DNA of 60,899 nucleotides from JAWXCB01 sp034440455 (GCA_034440455.1 JAWXCB010000102.1:1-60899), one strand, 5' to 3'. Positions 16,816 to 26,499 are shown, numbered from the stretch's first letter. Translations and numbers: made by a program. The notes: generated by a model not told the origin, from the letters alone.

Positions 16816-17496
16816 ATGAATCCAGTACCCCACGAAGAATATCTCAAGCCCGGCAAATACATCAACAGCGACCATCCTGAGGTGATTGCGTTTACGCAAA
16901 AAAACAAAGGCGAGTCTGATGAGCCTGTTCAGCAGGCGGTAAGTTTGTATTATGCAGTGCGCGATAAGTTCATGTACAATCCTTTCAATGTTGACCTCAG
17001 CGATGAAGGGCTTAAAGCAAGCGATGTGCTCAAACGCGGTTCCGGCTATTGTGTTGAGAAAGCAAACCTGCTTGCAGCAAGTGCCCGCGTGGTGGGCATT
17101 CCCAGCCGCATCGGGCTGGCAGATGTAAAGAATCATATCGGCTCTGAGCGTCTCAAAAAAATATTGCGCTCAGATGTGTTTGCCTGTCATGGTTTTACTG
17201 AGTTCTATTTAAATGACAAGTGGGTGAAAGCGACTCCCGCATTCAACCGTTCATTGTGCGAGAAGATGGGCGTTGAACCATTGCAGTTCAACGGACTTGA
17301 AGATTCCATTTTTCAGGAGCATGATGAGCATAAAAGCGGTGAGCGCAAATTCATGGAGTATCTCTGCGACCATGGAACATTTGCCGATGTGCCAAAAGAG
17401 TTTATAAAAGAAGTTTTGAAGAGAAACTATCCGCATTTTTTTGAAGAAGGTGCAAGGGAAGAACTCGCGCAAGACAATATTTTTTATAACCTGTAA
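16816..17496 (+). CDS. Transglutaminase-like family protein
   Basis: 226 residues, cytoplasmic (no signal peptide). The transglutaminase-core signature is present: Cys79 in GSGYCVEKANLLAASARVVGIP-type helix (residues 76-95) and His125 in ACHGFTEFY. The third residue, usually Asp in the last strand, is replaced by the KATPAFN segment, as in a subgroup of bacterial transglutaminase-like proteins. The family works as thiol proteases, peptidases or acyl transferases; the substrate is unknown. It lies between the small asparaginase-like gene and a FemAB/GNAT-like protein, an arrangement hinting at amide-bond chemistry on amino acids or peptides. Confidence 0.82.
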   Translation: MNPVPHEEYLKPGKYINSDHPEVIAFTQKNKGESDEPVQQAVSLYYAVRDKFMYNPFNVDLSDEGLKASDVLKRGSGYCVEKANLLAASARVVGIPSRIGLADVKNHIGSERLKKILRSDVFACHGFTEFYLNDKWVKATPAFNRSLCEKMGVEPLQFNGLEDSIFQEHDEHKSGERKFMEYLCDHGTFADVPKEFIKEVLKRNYPHFFEEGAREELAQDNIFYNL

Positions 17497-17505
17497 TTCA
17501 TTACT

Positions 17506-18747
17506 TTGGCACATTGCATTTCCCTTTCTCTTCCTTGTTCGGAAAAAACAACAAGTGCTCCTGTGCAGGCATCGGCTTTTTCTTACAAAATTTTCAGCAG
17601 CATTACAGCAGTTGATTCTGCGCTATGGAACAGCGTGTTGCCGGAAAACCATCTTTTGCTGAACCACAGCTACCTGAAAGCGCTGGAAGAAAGCACTGGC
17701 AGCGAAATTGGCTATCGCCACTTAATCATCGAACGAAACAGAATTGCTGTGGGCGTGGGCTTTTTCCAAGTACTCACCTTCAAAGGCTCCAATGTTGTCA
17801 TTCCTGTTCCACCTGCCGATGCAACCCGGATGACAAAAATCGTGGCGTCTGTGAAATCATTAATGGCAAAAATGATAAGCGGTTTCCGGGCAAACCTGCT
17901 CGTGAGCGGAAACACATTTATCACGGGTGAATATGGCTTTTACTTTATTCCTGAATTTCAAAAAGATACTGACTTATTGAAAGCAGTGAATGACGGCATT
18001 GAAAAAATTGCGACAGAAAGTGAGCAAAAGATTTCAGGCTTCCTTGTAAAGGATTTTTACCAAAACGACAACACGTGGGCAGAAGGGCTAAAAAAAAATG
18101 GTTACCTCGAATTTCTCGTGAATCCAAACATGTTGCTTGACATTCGCCCAACGTGGAACAAGTTTGAAGATTACCTGGGCGACATGGCTTCAAAATACAG
18201 AACGCGCATGAAGAAAGCGCAGAAGCGCGCCTCAGCAATCGCGATTCGCGAAATGGATGCTGCTGAGTTGCAGCAACGCATGAATGAAATGAGCGCACTC
18301 TACAATGAAGTTGTGGATGAAGCCGACTTCAAACTCGTGAAGCTCGACATCAGCCATTTGTTAAGACAGAAACAAGCATTGGGAGAAAAATTCGGAGTAA
18401 TCGGATTTTTCAAAGACGAGGAATTAGTCACCTTCATTTCTTACTACATACACGAGCGCGACCTCGTAGCAGGTTACATGGGGTTAAAGCACACCATCAA
18501 TCATGAATATGATTTGTATCTGAATGTACTGTTGAAGCTTGCCGAAAAGGGAATTGAGCAAAAGATGAAACACGTTGTTTATGGCAGAACGGCAATGGAA
18601 ATCAAAAGTTCTGTTGGAGCAGTTCCGCAACCGATGTACCTCTATTTAAAACATCGTTCTCCTGCTATTAATTTTATTATCAAACGCGCAGTGCCGTTCT
18701 TATCAAAAAATCCGGAATGGACGTTACGCACTCCGTTTAAAGATTGA
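17506..18747 (+). CDS. GNAT/FemAB-like acyltransferase
   Basis: 413 residues from TTG 17506; a GTG at 17563 (VQASAFSYKIFSS) is the more natural start, and the leading 19 residues may not be translated. The protein has a FemAB/Acetyltransf_6-type fold with two GNAT lobes: an N-terminal part with HLIIERNRIAVGVGFFQV and a C-terminal lobe with FGVIGFFKDEELVTFISYYI, DLVAGYMGLKH and a YDLYLNVLLKLAEKGIEQ helix that resembles acyl-CoA or aminoacyl-tRNA binding regions. A basic helix-rich linker (about 225-260) separates them. Family members attach amino acids or acyl groups to cell-wall or lipid precursors. It ends 9 nt from convergent bshC. Confidence 0.78.
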   Translation: MAHCISLSLPCSEKTTSAPVQASAFSYKIFSSITAVDSALWNSVLPENHLLLNHSYLKALEESTGSEIGYRHLIIERNRIAVGVGFFQVLTFKGSNVVIPVPPADATRMTKIVASVKSLMAKMISGFRANLLVSGNTFITGEYGFYFIPEFQKDTDLLKAVNDGIEKIATESEQKISGFLVKDFYQNDNTWAEGLKKNGYLEFLVNPNMLLDIRPTWNKFEDYLGDMASKYRTRMKKAQKRASAIAIREMDAAELQQRMNEMSALYNEVVDEADFKLVKLDISHLLRQKQALGEKFGVIGFFKDEELVTFISYYIHERDLVAGYMGLKHTINHEYDLYLNVLLKLAEKGIEQKMKHVVYGRTAMEIKSSVGAVPQPMYLYLKHRSPAINFIIKRAVPFLSKNPEWTLRTPFKD

Positions 18748-18756
18748 TTCGGGAAT

Positions 18757-20349
18757 TTATTCGGAGAAAAAAAGCAACTGCTTATTGAAAGGATTAAACT
18801 CCTTTTTCAGCGACTCAATAAATTTCTTCCCGCCAGCGGCATAATAAGGAAGAAAATTTTCAACTCTCTCTTGCAAGTTGTTGTTTGGAAACAACTTCGC
18901 TTTAACTGATTTGATTTGAGCCGTTGACGTTTCAAAATTTCGTTTTTCCGCTTTCAGAATTTTCTTTTCAAGTCCCTCTATGCTATTAATGACTGCCGTC
19001 TTTTGCGCTTCCACCGCTCCTGTAAGCGTTACGTCAACTGCTGCTGCCTTGTCTCGAATTCCGTTGAACAACGCATTGATTTTATCTTTTTCAGCAGAAA
19101 AATCAAGCGTGTTCGTTGAATTCTTTTTTACAAAGTTTTTTATAAGAGTTTCTTCGTCCTGATAAAAATCATTCCAGTCAAGTCCGGTTTTTTCAAATTT
19201 CTTCTGCGTATTTGCATCTACGAGCATCGCTGAATTGCGCAACACGAGCATTGGAAAATTCACGTTGAAATAATCAAAAATGGCTTTCTGCTCAAACCAA
19301 TAGGACAACTCCCCCGCCCCACCGATATATGCGAGATTTGGAAGCATCATCTCCTGGAAAAGCGGGCGAAGAAATACATTAGGACTGAAATGTTCGGGGT
19401 GTTCCTGTACTTCCTTAATAATTTCATCGCGGGTAAATGTAAGGGCGGTATTCAATACATGATAGCGGTTTTCCTTTTCCTCAAAAACAATTCTTTCGCG
19501 ACTACCATCTGTCACGTAAAACAAGTTGATTTCACGCGGGTTCGCCTGAATTTCATACCCTTGTTCAGTTATTTTTTTGATTAGTTTTTCTGTGAGCGTG
19601 AATGCGCGGTTATTCAAAAGTTCATCTTCAATAACCGGAGCAAAAAGCTTTTTCAACTCTTTATCATCAGGATTAATTACGACCAATCCGTATTCGCCAA
19701 ACAAACTATTTACAAAATACGCTGTTGCTTCAGCCAGCGTAGTACGCCCGATGTAAGCATCTTTAATCAATTGCACGGCTTCTGCGGCAAACTCACCTTG
19801 CAGCCCGTTTTCGACTTCCTGAATTAACGGAGCAATGTCGTGTGTTGAAATTCTACCGACTGCGCCCCGCCTATCGTGTTGCCATTCTATTTTTTCACCG
19901 TTAAGCCACAGATGGTTGATTTCGTCAAAATCATGGTCTTCAGCGCCCATAAAATAAACGGGAACGAAATGATTTTCAGGAAACTCCTTTCTCAACTGCT
20001 CCGCTACATTTATCGCGCTGATAATTTTGTAAATAAAATATAGCGGACCTGTAAAAAGCACGGGTTGGTGCGCAGTAGTAATGGCAAACGTATTCGGCTC
20101 TCCAAACTTTTTTATATTCTCACTTACTATGGGGGCGGTTGCAAGTCCCCTGTATTGCCTCGTTAAAACTTCCACTAAAACCTTTCTGCTCTCGATTGGA
20201 AATTTTCGGTCGGCAATTCCTTGTTTGAATGATTGGAAGTTAAAAGAATAGTTGTAGAAAGGCTTAACGGTTTCCGAATTGGTAAGGTAGTCCTGAATCA
20301 GTTTTGGAAAAATATTGAGTTGCGAATACTCTATCGCGTGAATTTTCAT
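18757..20349 (-). CDS. bshC: Bacillithiol biosynthesis cysteine-adding enzyme
   Basis: 530 residues, the usual BshC length. Recognised by TTAHQPVLFTGPLYFIYK (about residues 93-110), YFMGAEDHDFDEINH and the GEKIEWQ..GAVGR segment, all typical of the BshC family. It joins cysteine to glucosamine-malate in the last step of bacillithiol synthesis, so this organism should use bacillithiol as its main low-molecular thiol. The other pathway genes (bshA, bshB) are not in the window. It converges with the FemAB/GNAT-like gene and is followed by nothing on its own strand. A DinB-family protein at 27308 could use bacillithiol as cofactor. Confidence 0.95.
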   Translation of the reverse strand: MKIHAIEYSQLNIFPKLIQDYLTNSETVKPFYNYSFNFQSFKQGIADRKFPIESRKVLVEVLTRQYRGLATAPIVSENIKKFGEPNTFAITTAHQPVLFTGPLYFIYKIISAINVAEQLRKEFPENHFVPVYFMGAEDHDFDEINHLWLNGEKIEWQHDRRGAVGRISTHDIAPLIQEVENGLQGEFAAEAVQLIKDAYIGRTTLAEATAYFVNSLFGEYGLVVINPDDKELKKLFAPVIEDELLNNRAFTLTEKLIKKITEQGYEIQANPREINLFYVTDGSRERIVFEEKENRYHVLNTALTFTRDEIIKEVQEHPEHFSPNVFLRPLFQEMMLPNLAYIGGAGELSYWFEQKAIFDYFNVNFPMLVLRNSAMLVDANTQKKFEKTGLDWNDFYQDEETLIKNFVKKNSTNTLDFSAEKDKINALFNGIRDKAAAVDVTLTGAVEAQKTAVINSIEGLEKKILKAEKRNFETSTAQIKSVKAKLFPNNNLQERVENFLPYYAAGGKKFIESLKKEFNPFNKQLLFFSE

Positions 20350-20403
20350 TTGGCGAAAATACCCGCATTCTCCTGAAGGTGCAACATCAGCAAGTTCAGG
20401 AAT

Positions 20404-20730
20404 TTAATCTTGCGTTCCCTTTTCAATTTCGGAGAAGATATACTGATGAATTACATCTCCTTCAGGTTCTCCCAGTTTTGCCTTTCTAATCATTACCGGC
20501 AAGATTTTCTCCCACTTTTCTTTTGAAAATGTTGTCGGCAAATGCAATACATGACAACTTCCGCAGTTTTGGACGAACAGCATTTGTCCTTCCGCAAACG
20601 CATCAACAGTACTATTCTCCACAGAGGTCATTTCCTTTTCGGTGACGGTTTCTTCCTCCGTAACTTTTTTAGTTGATGCGCAGCCTGCAATAATCGCAGC
20701 GCAAAGCAAAAAATAAACAAGCATTTTCAT
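20404..20730 (-). CDS. Small haem-binding lipoprotein (c-type cytochrome-like)
   Basis: 108 residues from ATG 20730; an upstream ATG would add 18 residues before a clean lipoprotein signal, so the later start is preferred. The signal MKMLVYFLLCAAIIAGC has Cys17 as lipidation site. An acidic, Thr/Glu-rich linker is followed by one haem attachment motif CGSCH (NCGSCHVLH) and a later Met (LPVMIRKAKLG) suitable as the sixth ligand. It should sit on a membrane facing the periplasm and carry electrons or bind haem. The partner is unknown. It is divergent from rpoD, whose start lies 105 nt away. Confidence 0.82.
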   Translation of the reverse strand: MKMLVYFLLCAAIIAGCASTKKVTEEETVTEKEMTSVENSTVDAFAEGQMLFVQNCGSCHVLHLPTTFSKEKWEKILPVMIRKAKLGEPEGDVIHQYIFSEIEKGTQD

Positions 20731-20812
20731 AGTGTTCAGATTTCTGAAATTGGTTTCCAGGTAATTCTTCGTAGTTGGTTGCAACCTGCACCCCCCTCTT
20801 TGCGTAAGAAAG

Positions 20813-20843
20813 CAAACCTAAACAACGAAACGAAATGAGGCAA
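20813..20843 (-). promoter_or_regulatory. Strong Bacteroidota-type promoter for the haem lipoprotein gene
   Basis: On the minus strand TAGGTTTG (20820 to 20813) matches TAnnTTTG exactly, with a TTG -33 element (20843 to 20841) 20 nt upstream. It overlaps the start of rpoD on the other strand. Confidence 0.5.
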
Positions 20844-21707
20844 CTGAAGATCACCAACCATATCACGCAACGTGATAATCAATCACTCGAAAGATATTTA
20901 AGCGAAATCGCAAAAGAAGCGTTGCTCACAGATGACCAGGAAGTGGATTTAGCAAAGCGTATACGCGAAGGCGATCCAATGGCGCTGGAAAAAATGGTGA
21001 AAGCCAACCTGCGCTTCGTTGTTTCCGTTGCAAAGCAATATCAAAATCAAGGGTTGCAACTCAGCGACCTTATTAATGAAGGAAATCTTGGACTAATTAA
21101 AGCAGCGCAAAAGTTTGATGAAACGCGCGGCTTTAAATTCATTTCGTATGCAGTATGGTGGATTCGCCAGTCGGTGTTGCAGGCGTTGGTTGAGCAATCA
21201 AGAATTATCAGGCTTCCATTAAATAAGGTGGGTTCTTACAACAAGATTACCCGCACGATGTATGAGTTCGAACAGAAATACCAGCGCGAACCTTCCAACG
21301 AAGAATTAGAAGACATTCTGAAAATCAATAAAAGAGAAATTGACGAAATCATTCGCGGAGCGCACAAGCACGTTTCTATGGATGCGCCTTTTGCGAGCGA
21401 TGATGAAGATCAATCAAGCTTATATGACGTGATTCAGGATGAAGACGCATCCGGTTCTGACAAGCAAATGATAAAAGAATCGCTTAAGATTGAAATCAAG
21501 AAAGCCTTGAACGTACTACCTAAAAGAGATGCAGAAATCGTTTCCTGTTACTTTGGATTGAAAGGCGAAGTACACATGACGCTGGAAGAAATCGGCAAAC
21601 AATTCGACCTTACGCGCGAAAGAGTGCGTCAGATTAAAGAGCGCTCATTAAGAAGGCTGCGCAAAACCACTACTTCCATGTCGCTAAAAACTTACTTGGG
21701 TGAATGA
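20835..21707 (+). CDS. rpoD: Primary RNA polymerase sigma factor (sigma-70, Bacteroidota type)
   Basis: 290 residues. It carries sigma regions 1.2 (SLERYLSEIAKEALL), 2 (GLQLSDLINEGNLGLIKAAQKFD and YAVWWIRQSVLQAL, the -10 recognition and melting helices), 3, and 4 (MTLEEIGKQFDLTRERVRQIKE, the -35 recognition HTH). Region 1.1 is missing, as is normal for the housekeeping sigma of Bacteroidota, which reads TAnnTTTG/TTTG promoters. It binds core RNA polymerase and starts most transcription. It is divergent from the haem lipoprotein gene and followed by rpe after about 90 nt, so it is probably transcribed alone. Confidence 0.96.
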   Translation: MRQLKITNHITQRDNQSLERYLSEIAKEALLTDDQEVDLAKRIREGDPMALEKMVKANLRFVVSVAKQYQNQGLQLSDLINEGNLGLIKAAQKFDETRGFKFISYAVWWIRQSVLQALVEQSRIIRLPLNKVGSYNKITRTMYEFEQKYQREPSNEELEDILKINKREIDEIIRGAHKHVSMDAPFASDDEDQSSLYDVIQDEDASGSDKQMIKESLKIEIKKALNVLPKRDAEIVSCYFGLKGEVHMTLEEIGKQFDLTRERVRQIKERSLRRLRKTTTSMSLKTYLGE

Positions 21708-21797
21708 GGAATTCCGCTTTGAGAATGACGAATTCGTTCCATCGTTAAATTCCTTATTCCCAATTTCTAATTCCTAATTCGTAGTATCTTCGTGCGC

Positions 21798-22469
21798 ATG
21801 AAGCACCTCGTTGCGCCCTCTATTCTCTCCGCAAATTTTGCTTACCTCGGTGATGCCATTCAACTGATTAATGACAGCGAAGCCGACTGGATTCACGTTG
21901 ATGTGATGGATGGCAGGTTCGTCCCCAACATTACGCTTGGTCCTCCCATTCTCACAAGCATTCGCCCGTTGACGAAGAAAACCCTTGACGTGCATTTGAT
22001 GATAGTTGAGCCGGAAAAATTCATTGATGAATTCAAAAAAGCAGGCGCAGATATTCTTTCTGTTCATATTGAAGCCTGTCCGCATTTGCACCGCGTTGTT
22101 CAAGCCATAAAAGAAACAGGAATGAAAGCGGGTGTTGCAATTAATCCGCACACCAACATTAACCAGCTTGAGGATATTCTTCCCGACATTGATGTTGTTT
22201 GCATGATGTCCGTAAACCCGGGCTGGGGCGGGCAAAAATTTATTCCGGGAACAATCAACCGCATCAAAAAACTGAAAGCGCTCATTAAACAAACCAATTC
22301 AAAAGCGTTGATTGAAATTGATGGTGGCGTTACGATGGAAAATGCGCACAATATTTTGAAAGCGGGCGCTGACGTGCTTATCGCAGGCAATACTGTTTTC
22401 AAATCAACAAACCCGAAAGAAACCATTGCAAGCCTCAAACATTTGGACGTTAATACTATTTATGTCTAA
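21798..22469 (+). CDS. rpe: Ribulose-phosphate 3-epimerase
   Basis: 223 residues from ATG 21798; a GTG 6 nt earlier is possible. TIM-barrel epimerase with the conserved metal- and substrate-binding motifs: APSILSANF at the start, DWIHVDVMDGRFVPN (His and Asp metal ligands), DVHLMI, VNPGWGGQKFI (flexible phosphate-gripping loop) and EIDGGV (catalytic Asp). It interconverts ribulose-5-phosphate and xylulose-5-phosphate in the pentose phosphate pathway. The end overlaps the probable start of the TonB-dependent receptor by 8 nt, but the two functions are unrelated, so this is likely a compact gene border. Confidence 0.97.
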   Translation: MKHLVAPSILSANFAYLGDAIQLINDSEADWIHVDVMDGRFVPNITLGPPILTSIRPLTKKTLDVHLMIVEPEKFIDEFKKAGADILSVHIEACPHLHRVVQAIKETGMKAGVAINPHTNINQLEDILPDIDVVCMMSVNPGWGGQKFIPGTINRIKKLKALIKQTNSKALIEIDGGVTMENAHNILKAGADVLIAGNTVFKSTNPKETIASLKHLDVNTIYV

Positions 22470-24996
22470 TCCTCGTTTCGGGCTGCGTATGCTGAGAATT
22501 CCCGCGCTGTTTATTTTCCTGTTTATTTGCTTGTACTCAAACGCGCAACAAACTGCAATCGTTACGGGTAAGATTACTGATTCCGCTGGCGAACCAATCC
22601 CGGGAGTAAATATTAAAATACCCGGCTTTCCAAAAATCGGAGATGCTACTAATGAAGATGGAGTATATCGCATTGAAGCGCCTGCAGAGAAGGAAATTTC
22701 CATCATTTTTTCTTCCGTGAGCTATGACAGTGACACCCAAATTGTAACGCTCAAAACAGGGGAAGTTTTAGAACTCAACAGAAAGCTCAACATCGGATTA
22801 AGCATTATTCCGCTTGTGGAAGTTACCGATGAATCAATTCGTGATGAAGCAAGCGGAGTGATGATTGATGCCCAGGCGATTGAAAGAATTCCAACGCCTT
22901 TCGGTGGATTTGAAGCCGCCCTTGCTTCGCAAGCCCTGGGAGTAGCTTCCACGAATGAGTTAAGCTCAACGTATTCTGTGCGTGGCGGCAACTATGACGA
23001 GAACCTTGTGTATGTAAATGATTTTGAAGTGATGCGCCCGTTCCTGATTCGGTCGGGGCAGCAGGAAGGATTGAGTTTTATTAATCCTGATTTGGTGAGC
23101 AACGCATTTTTTTCATCAGGCGGGTTTCAGCCGAAATATGGCGACAAGCTTTCTTCCGTGCTTGATGTGCAATACAAACGCCCAAAAGAATTTCATGGCT
23201 CTTTGGAATTAGGATTACTGGGCGGCTCGTTTCATCTTGAGGGCGCGGATAAGAAAGATAAATTCACCTATCTGATTGGCGTTCGTCAGAAGTCCAGTCA
23301 ATACCTTTTGAAAAGTTTAGAAATTGAAGGGCAATACAGTCCCGCATTCACTGATGTGCAATCTTTTTTCACTTACAAAGTGAATGATAAAGTTGACCTC
23401 GAATGGATTTCCAATTTCGCGATGAACAAGTTTGTGTTCAAACCGGTGAGCCGTGAAACCACGTTTGGCGTAGTGAATAATGTGCTGCGCCTCACCGTGT
23501 ATTTTGACGGGAAAGAAGAAGATTCATACCGCACGTTTATGACAGGTTTTGGCGTGAATCAAAAACTAAACAGGCATCTCGGCTTCAAGTGGCTCGCGTC
23601 TGTATATCGTTCAGTAGAAACGGAAGCATTTGATATTCTGGGCGAATATTGGATTGATGAAGTGGAAACGGATTTCAGCGATGACAACTTCGGGCAAACG
23701 CGCTATAGCCTTGGCGTAGGCGGTGTGCATGATTACGTTCGCAACGATTTGGAAACCACTGTTTCCTCTGCGGGTTACAAAGGATATTTTATTGAAGGCA
23801 CACACACGCTGCGCTGGGGTACAAACTATCAATATGAAATGATTGAAGACCGCCTGAATGAATGGGAGCGCTTGGATTCTGCGGGGTATTCCATTCCCTA
23901 TGGCGATGATGAAGCTGTTGTGCTGGGTTATGTATTGAAATCAAACATTGACCTGCAATCAAGCCGCATCAACGCTTACGTGCAAGACACCTGGACGATA
24001 AACGCTGACAAAGGAATGAACCTTACGTATGGCGCGCGCATCACCTGGTGGAGCATCAATAAAGAATGGGTTGTAAGCCCGCGCATACAGTTTTCCTATC
24101 ATCCTAAAAATCTGAAATCCGATTTGGTGTTTCGCGCTGCCGCAGGCTTGTATAATCAGCCGCCTTTTTACCGAGAGATGCGCGACTTAGAAGGCAACGT
24201 CAACACTGATTTGAAAGCGCAGAAATCCTTTCATGCCGTTGCAGGGATTGACTTGAATTTTAAAGCATGGAACAGAAAATTCAAATTCGTCACGGAGCTT
24301 TACTATAAATATCTCTACGACATTGTTCCTTTTGAATATGACAATGTGCTGATTCGCTACTTTGGCGAAAACAAAGCACATGGCTACGCAGCAGGGATTG
24401 ATTTCCGCTTGCATGGCGAATTGGTGGAAGGCGCTGAATCCTGGATTAGCATGAGCATTATGTCAACGCAGGAGGATATTGAGGGCGACCAATACTTTCA
24501 ATATTTTGATTCCACAGGAAGTCAGGTTTTCCCAAGTTCTGGAAATAGCGATGCTATCGTTGATACGAACACCGTTTATCCCGGCTTTATCCCCCGCCCC
24601 ACCGACCAGCGTGTGCGCTTCAATTTATTTTTCCAGGATTATCTGCCCAAGCTCGAAACATTCAAAGTCCATCTCAATCTTGTATTTGCCACGGGCTTGC
24701 CCTTTGGACCACCCGACAAAGAGCGCTACCGCGATGTGCTGCGTTCTCCGTTTTATCGCAGAGTTGATATTGGCTTCTCCGCATTGCTTTTCGACATCAA
24801 CCGAAAAGAAGTGAAACCAAAAAGTTTTATGAAGCATTTTGAATCCATTTGGGCAACATTTGAAGTTTACAACCTGCTTGGCGTAAACAATGTGGTTTCT
24901 TATGTGTGGGTGAAAGACATCAGTAACACCATTTATGCCGTTCCTAATTATCTCACCAACCGCAGGGTGAACCTCAGGATTATTTTTAAGTTTTAG
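22462..24996 (+). CDS. TonB-dependent outer-membrane receptor with carboxypeptidase-like N-domain
   Basis: 844 residues from ATG 22462; a later ATG at 22489 would also give a good signal peptide (LFICLYSNAQ). After the signal comes a CarboxypepD_reg-like beta-sandwich (TAIVTGKITDSAGEPIPGVN), then a plug domain (VSTNELSSTYSVRGGNYDEN) and a 22-stranded barrel ending NRRVNLRIIFKF with the aromatic C-terminus needed for barrel assembly. It imports a large or scarce substrate across the outer membrane with TonB energy. No SusD-like partner follows, so a SusC/SusD glycan pair is not supported. The upstream gene is rpe, with overlapping ends. Confidence 0.93.
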   Translation: MSNPRFGLRMLRIPALFIFLFICLYSNAQQTAIVTGKITDSAGEPIPGVNIKIPGFPKIGDATNEDGVYRIEAPAEKEISIIFSSVSYDSDTQIVTLKTGEVLELNRKLNIGLSIIPLVEVTDESIRDEASGVMIDAQAIERIPTPFGGFEAALASQALGVASTNELSSTYSVRGGNYDENLVYVNDFEVMRPFLIRSGQQEGLSFINPDLVSNAFFSSGGFQPKYGDKLSSVLDVQYKRPKEFHGSLELGLLGGSFHLEGADKKDKFTYLIGVRQKSSQYLLKSLEIEGQYSPAFTDVQSFFTYKVNDKVDLEWISNFAMNKFVFKPVSRETTFGVVNNVLRLTVYFDGKEEDSYRTFMTGFGVNQKLNRHLGFKWLASVYRSVETEAFDILGEYWIDEVETDFSDDNFGQTRYSLGVGGVHDYVRNDLETTVSSAGYKGYFIEGTHTLRWGTNYQYEMIEDRLNEWERLDSAGYSIPYGDDEAVVLGYVLKSNIDLQSSRINAYVQDTWTINADKGMNLTYGARITWWSINKEWVVSPRIQFSYHPKNLKSDLVFRAAAGLYNQPPFYREMRDLEGNVNTDLKAQKSFHAVAGIDLNFKAWNRKFKFVTELYYKYLYDIVPFEYDNVLIRYFGENKAHGYAAGIDFRLHGELVEGAESWISMSIMSTQEDIEGDQYFQYFDSTGSQVFPSSGNSDAIVDTNTVYPGFIPRPTDQRVRFNLFFQDYLPKLETFKVHLNLVFATGLPFGPPDKERYRDVLRSPFYRRVDIGFSALLFDINRKEVKPKSFMKHFESIWATFEVYNLLGVNNVVSYVWVKDISNTIYAVPNYLTNRRVNLRIIFKF

Positions 24997-25088
24997 GACT
25001 GTTCCATTTTAGTTTTCCTGCTCCTTGCAAGAGACCTCTTTCATAATTTGCCTTTTTTATTGCCTCATCTTATTTATAGCTGTTTTAG

Positions 25089-26411
25089 TTAAAACACTCC
25101 CGGAATGACTTTGTAGGGTACCCTCTTACAATAATCTTCCCAATAGTTGCCATACTTCTGCCTGCATTTTACATCATCACGTTTGGCGCGATGAAACAAA
25201 AGCAAGGTGAGATAGGTAATATAAAAATAAGGGATGAAGCTTGTGAAAAATGCCGGTAACGACCAGCACAAGGCTCCCAAGATTTCCCCTGCATAATGAA
25301 AATGCCTTGCAATGCCCCACCATCCGTCAACTAATAAAATACTTTCCCGCTCTTCACCTCTTTTATCTGTATAACGGGCGCGGATAATCTTTGCTTGGTG
25401 TCCAAGAATTTTATAATCACCGTTGTGGCTGCGCACATTCGAGCGCTGACGATTCATGCTTGTTTTGCTGTAAAAGCCGGCTAAAGCCACAATGATTAAA
25501 GCAGCAGAAAGTCCGTAACCGAGATGCACGGGATTTTGAACCAGGTAGTGGGCAGTGAGGGCATACACTGCTGGTATCCAAACCATCACGCCCCATACAA
25601 TGTAAAAACCCGCCCGGTCTTCCTGAATATCCATTGTTTTAAAATAACCCGATTCGTAGTAAAAGAAGATTGCAACATAAATTAATTGCAACATCACCGA
25701 AACGACCATTGAGTCGCTGATGCCGTAAAGTTCATGCTGCTTCCAGGCATAGCTTAAAATGAGCAGGGGCCACGCCATCATCCCAAAGCGGCAGTTGGTA
25801 AAATGTTTTACGTTGAAACCGAATATGTACGGATACAAATCGGTGCCCCAATAATAATCAAACACGGGATTGCCGCTCGATCCGCTGTCGGGCGTGGAGG
25901 GTTTATAAATACCTTTGAAATAAAGCAGCAGGCAAAACAGCAAGCTGAATACATTCAACGCACCAAGAATTTCTCCGAGATGATCATAAATAATGGAAAG
26001 ATTAAAAATTTTCAACTGAAATCCAAAGAGCCAGAACGCGAACACGGAGGTTAGAAAAGCAAGGAATCCGTTGTTTTTATATTCAGGAGTAAAGCCATGA
26101 GGCGTTTTGGGTCCGAAAACTTTTTTACCGGGTAATAATTTCATCAATGCAAGTTGCGCAACGACAAAAATTCCCAGTATCGTCCAGGCTGTTTTAGAAC
26201 CCCAGAAAACGGGCGCCCAAATTTTTATTATTCCGTTGAATATCCCTTGTTCTCCAAAAAATCTGAAAAGCTCCTGAAAAGAACCATGAAGGTAATGATT
26301 CGTGTACCAAAGAATGATGGCTATTGAAGGTGTTAAGCTGACCAACAATATGACGGTGATGGTCCTGACGACAGGGCTGTTCGTATAGTGAATTTTATTT
26401 TCAGCGGTCAT
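25089..26411 (-). CDS. Sterol delta-7 reductase-like membrane protein (ERG4/ERG24, DHCR7 family)
   Basis: 440 residues with about nine hydrophobic segments. The C-terminal half matches animal and plant 7-dehydrocholesterol reductase: GWWGIARHFHYAGE (NADPH/substrate region, about residue 365), FFTSFIPYFYITYL, HRAKRDDVKCRQKYGNYWE and the terminal VPYKVIPGVF. An earlier GTDLYPYIFGFNVKHFTNCR segment corresponds to the second conserved block. The enzyme family uses NADPH to reduce a ring double bond in sterols. No sterol synthesis genes (squalene cyclase or monooxygenase) are in the window, so it may act on an acquired sterol, a hopanoid or another polycyclic. Eukaryote-like; transfer is possible. 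Confidence 0.85.
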   Translation of the reverse strand: MTAENKIHYTNSPVVRTITVILLVSLTPSIAIILWYTNHYLHGSFQELFRFFGEQGIFNGIIKIWAPVFWGSKTAWTILGIFVVAQLALMKLLPGKKVFGPKTPHGFTPEYKNNGFLAFLTSVFAFWLFGFQLKIFNLSIIYDHLGEILGALNVFSLLFCLLLYFKGIYKPSTPDSGSSGNPVFDYYWGTDLYPYIFGFNVKHFTNCRFGMMAWPLLILSYAWKQHELYGISDSMVVSVMLQLIYVAIFFYYESGYFKTMDIQEDRAGFYIVWGVMVWIPAVYALTAHYLVQNPVHLGYGLSAALIIVALAGFYSKTSMNRQRSNVRSHNGDYKILGHQAKIIRARYTDKRGEERESILLVDGWWGIARHFHYAGEILGALCWSLPAFFTSFIPYFYITYLTLLLFHRAKRDDVKCRQKYGNYWEDYCKRVPYKVIPGVF

Positions 26412-26499
26412 GTGGGTGTTTAATTGATGGATACTCCCACTAATTTCCCGATGCCAAAAGTGATTGCCGCTGCTGCAAGCCCAAATATCCCTCCCGGTT

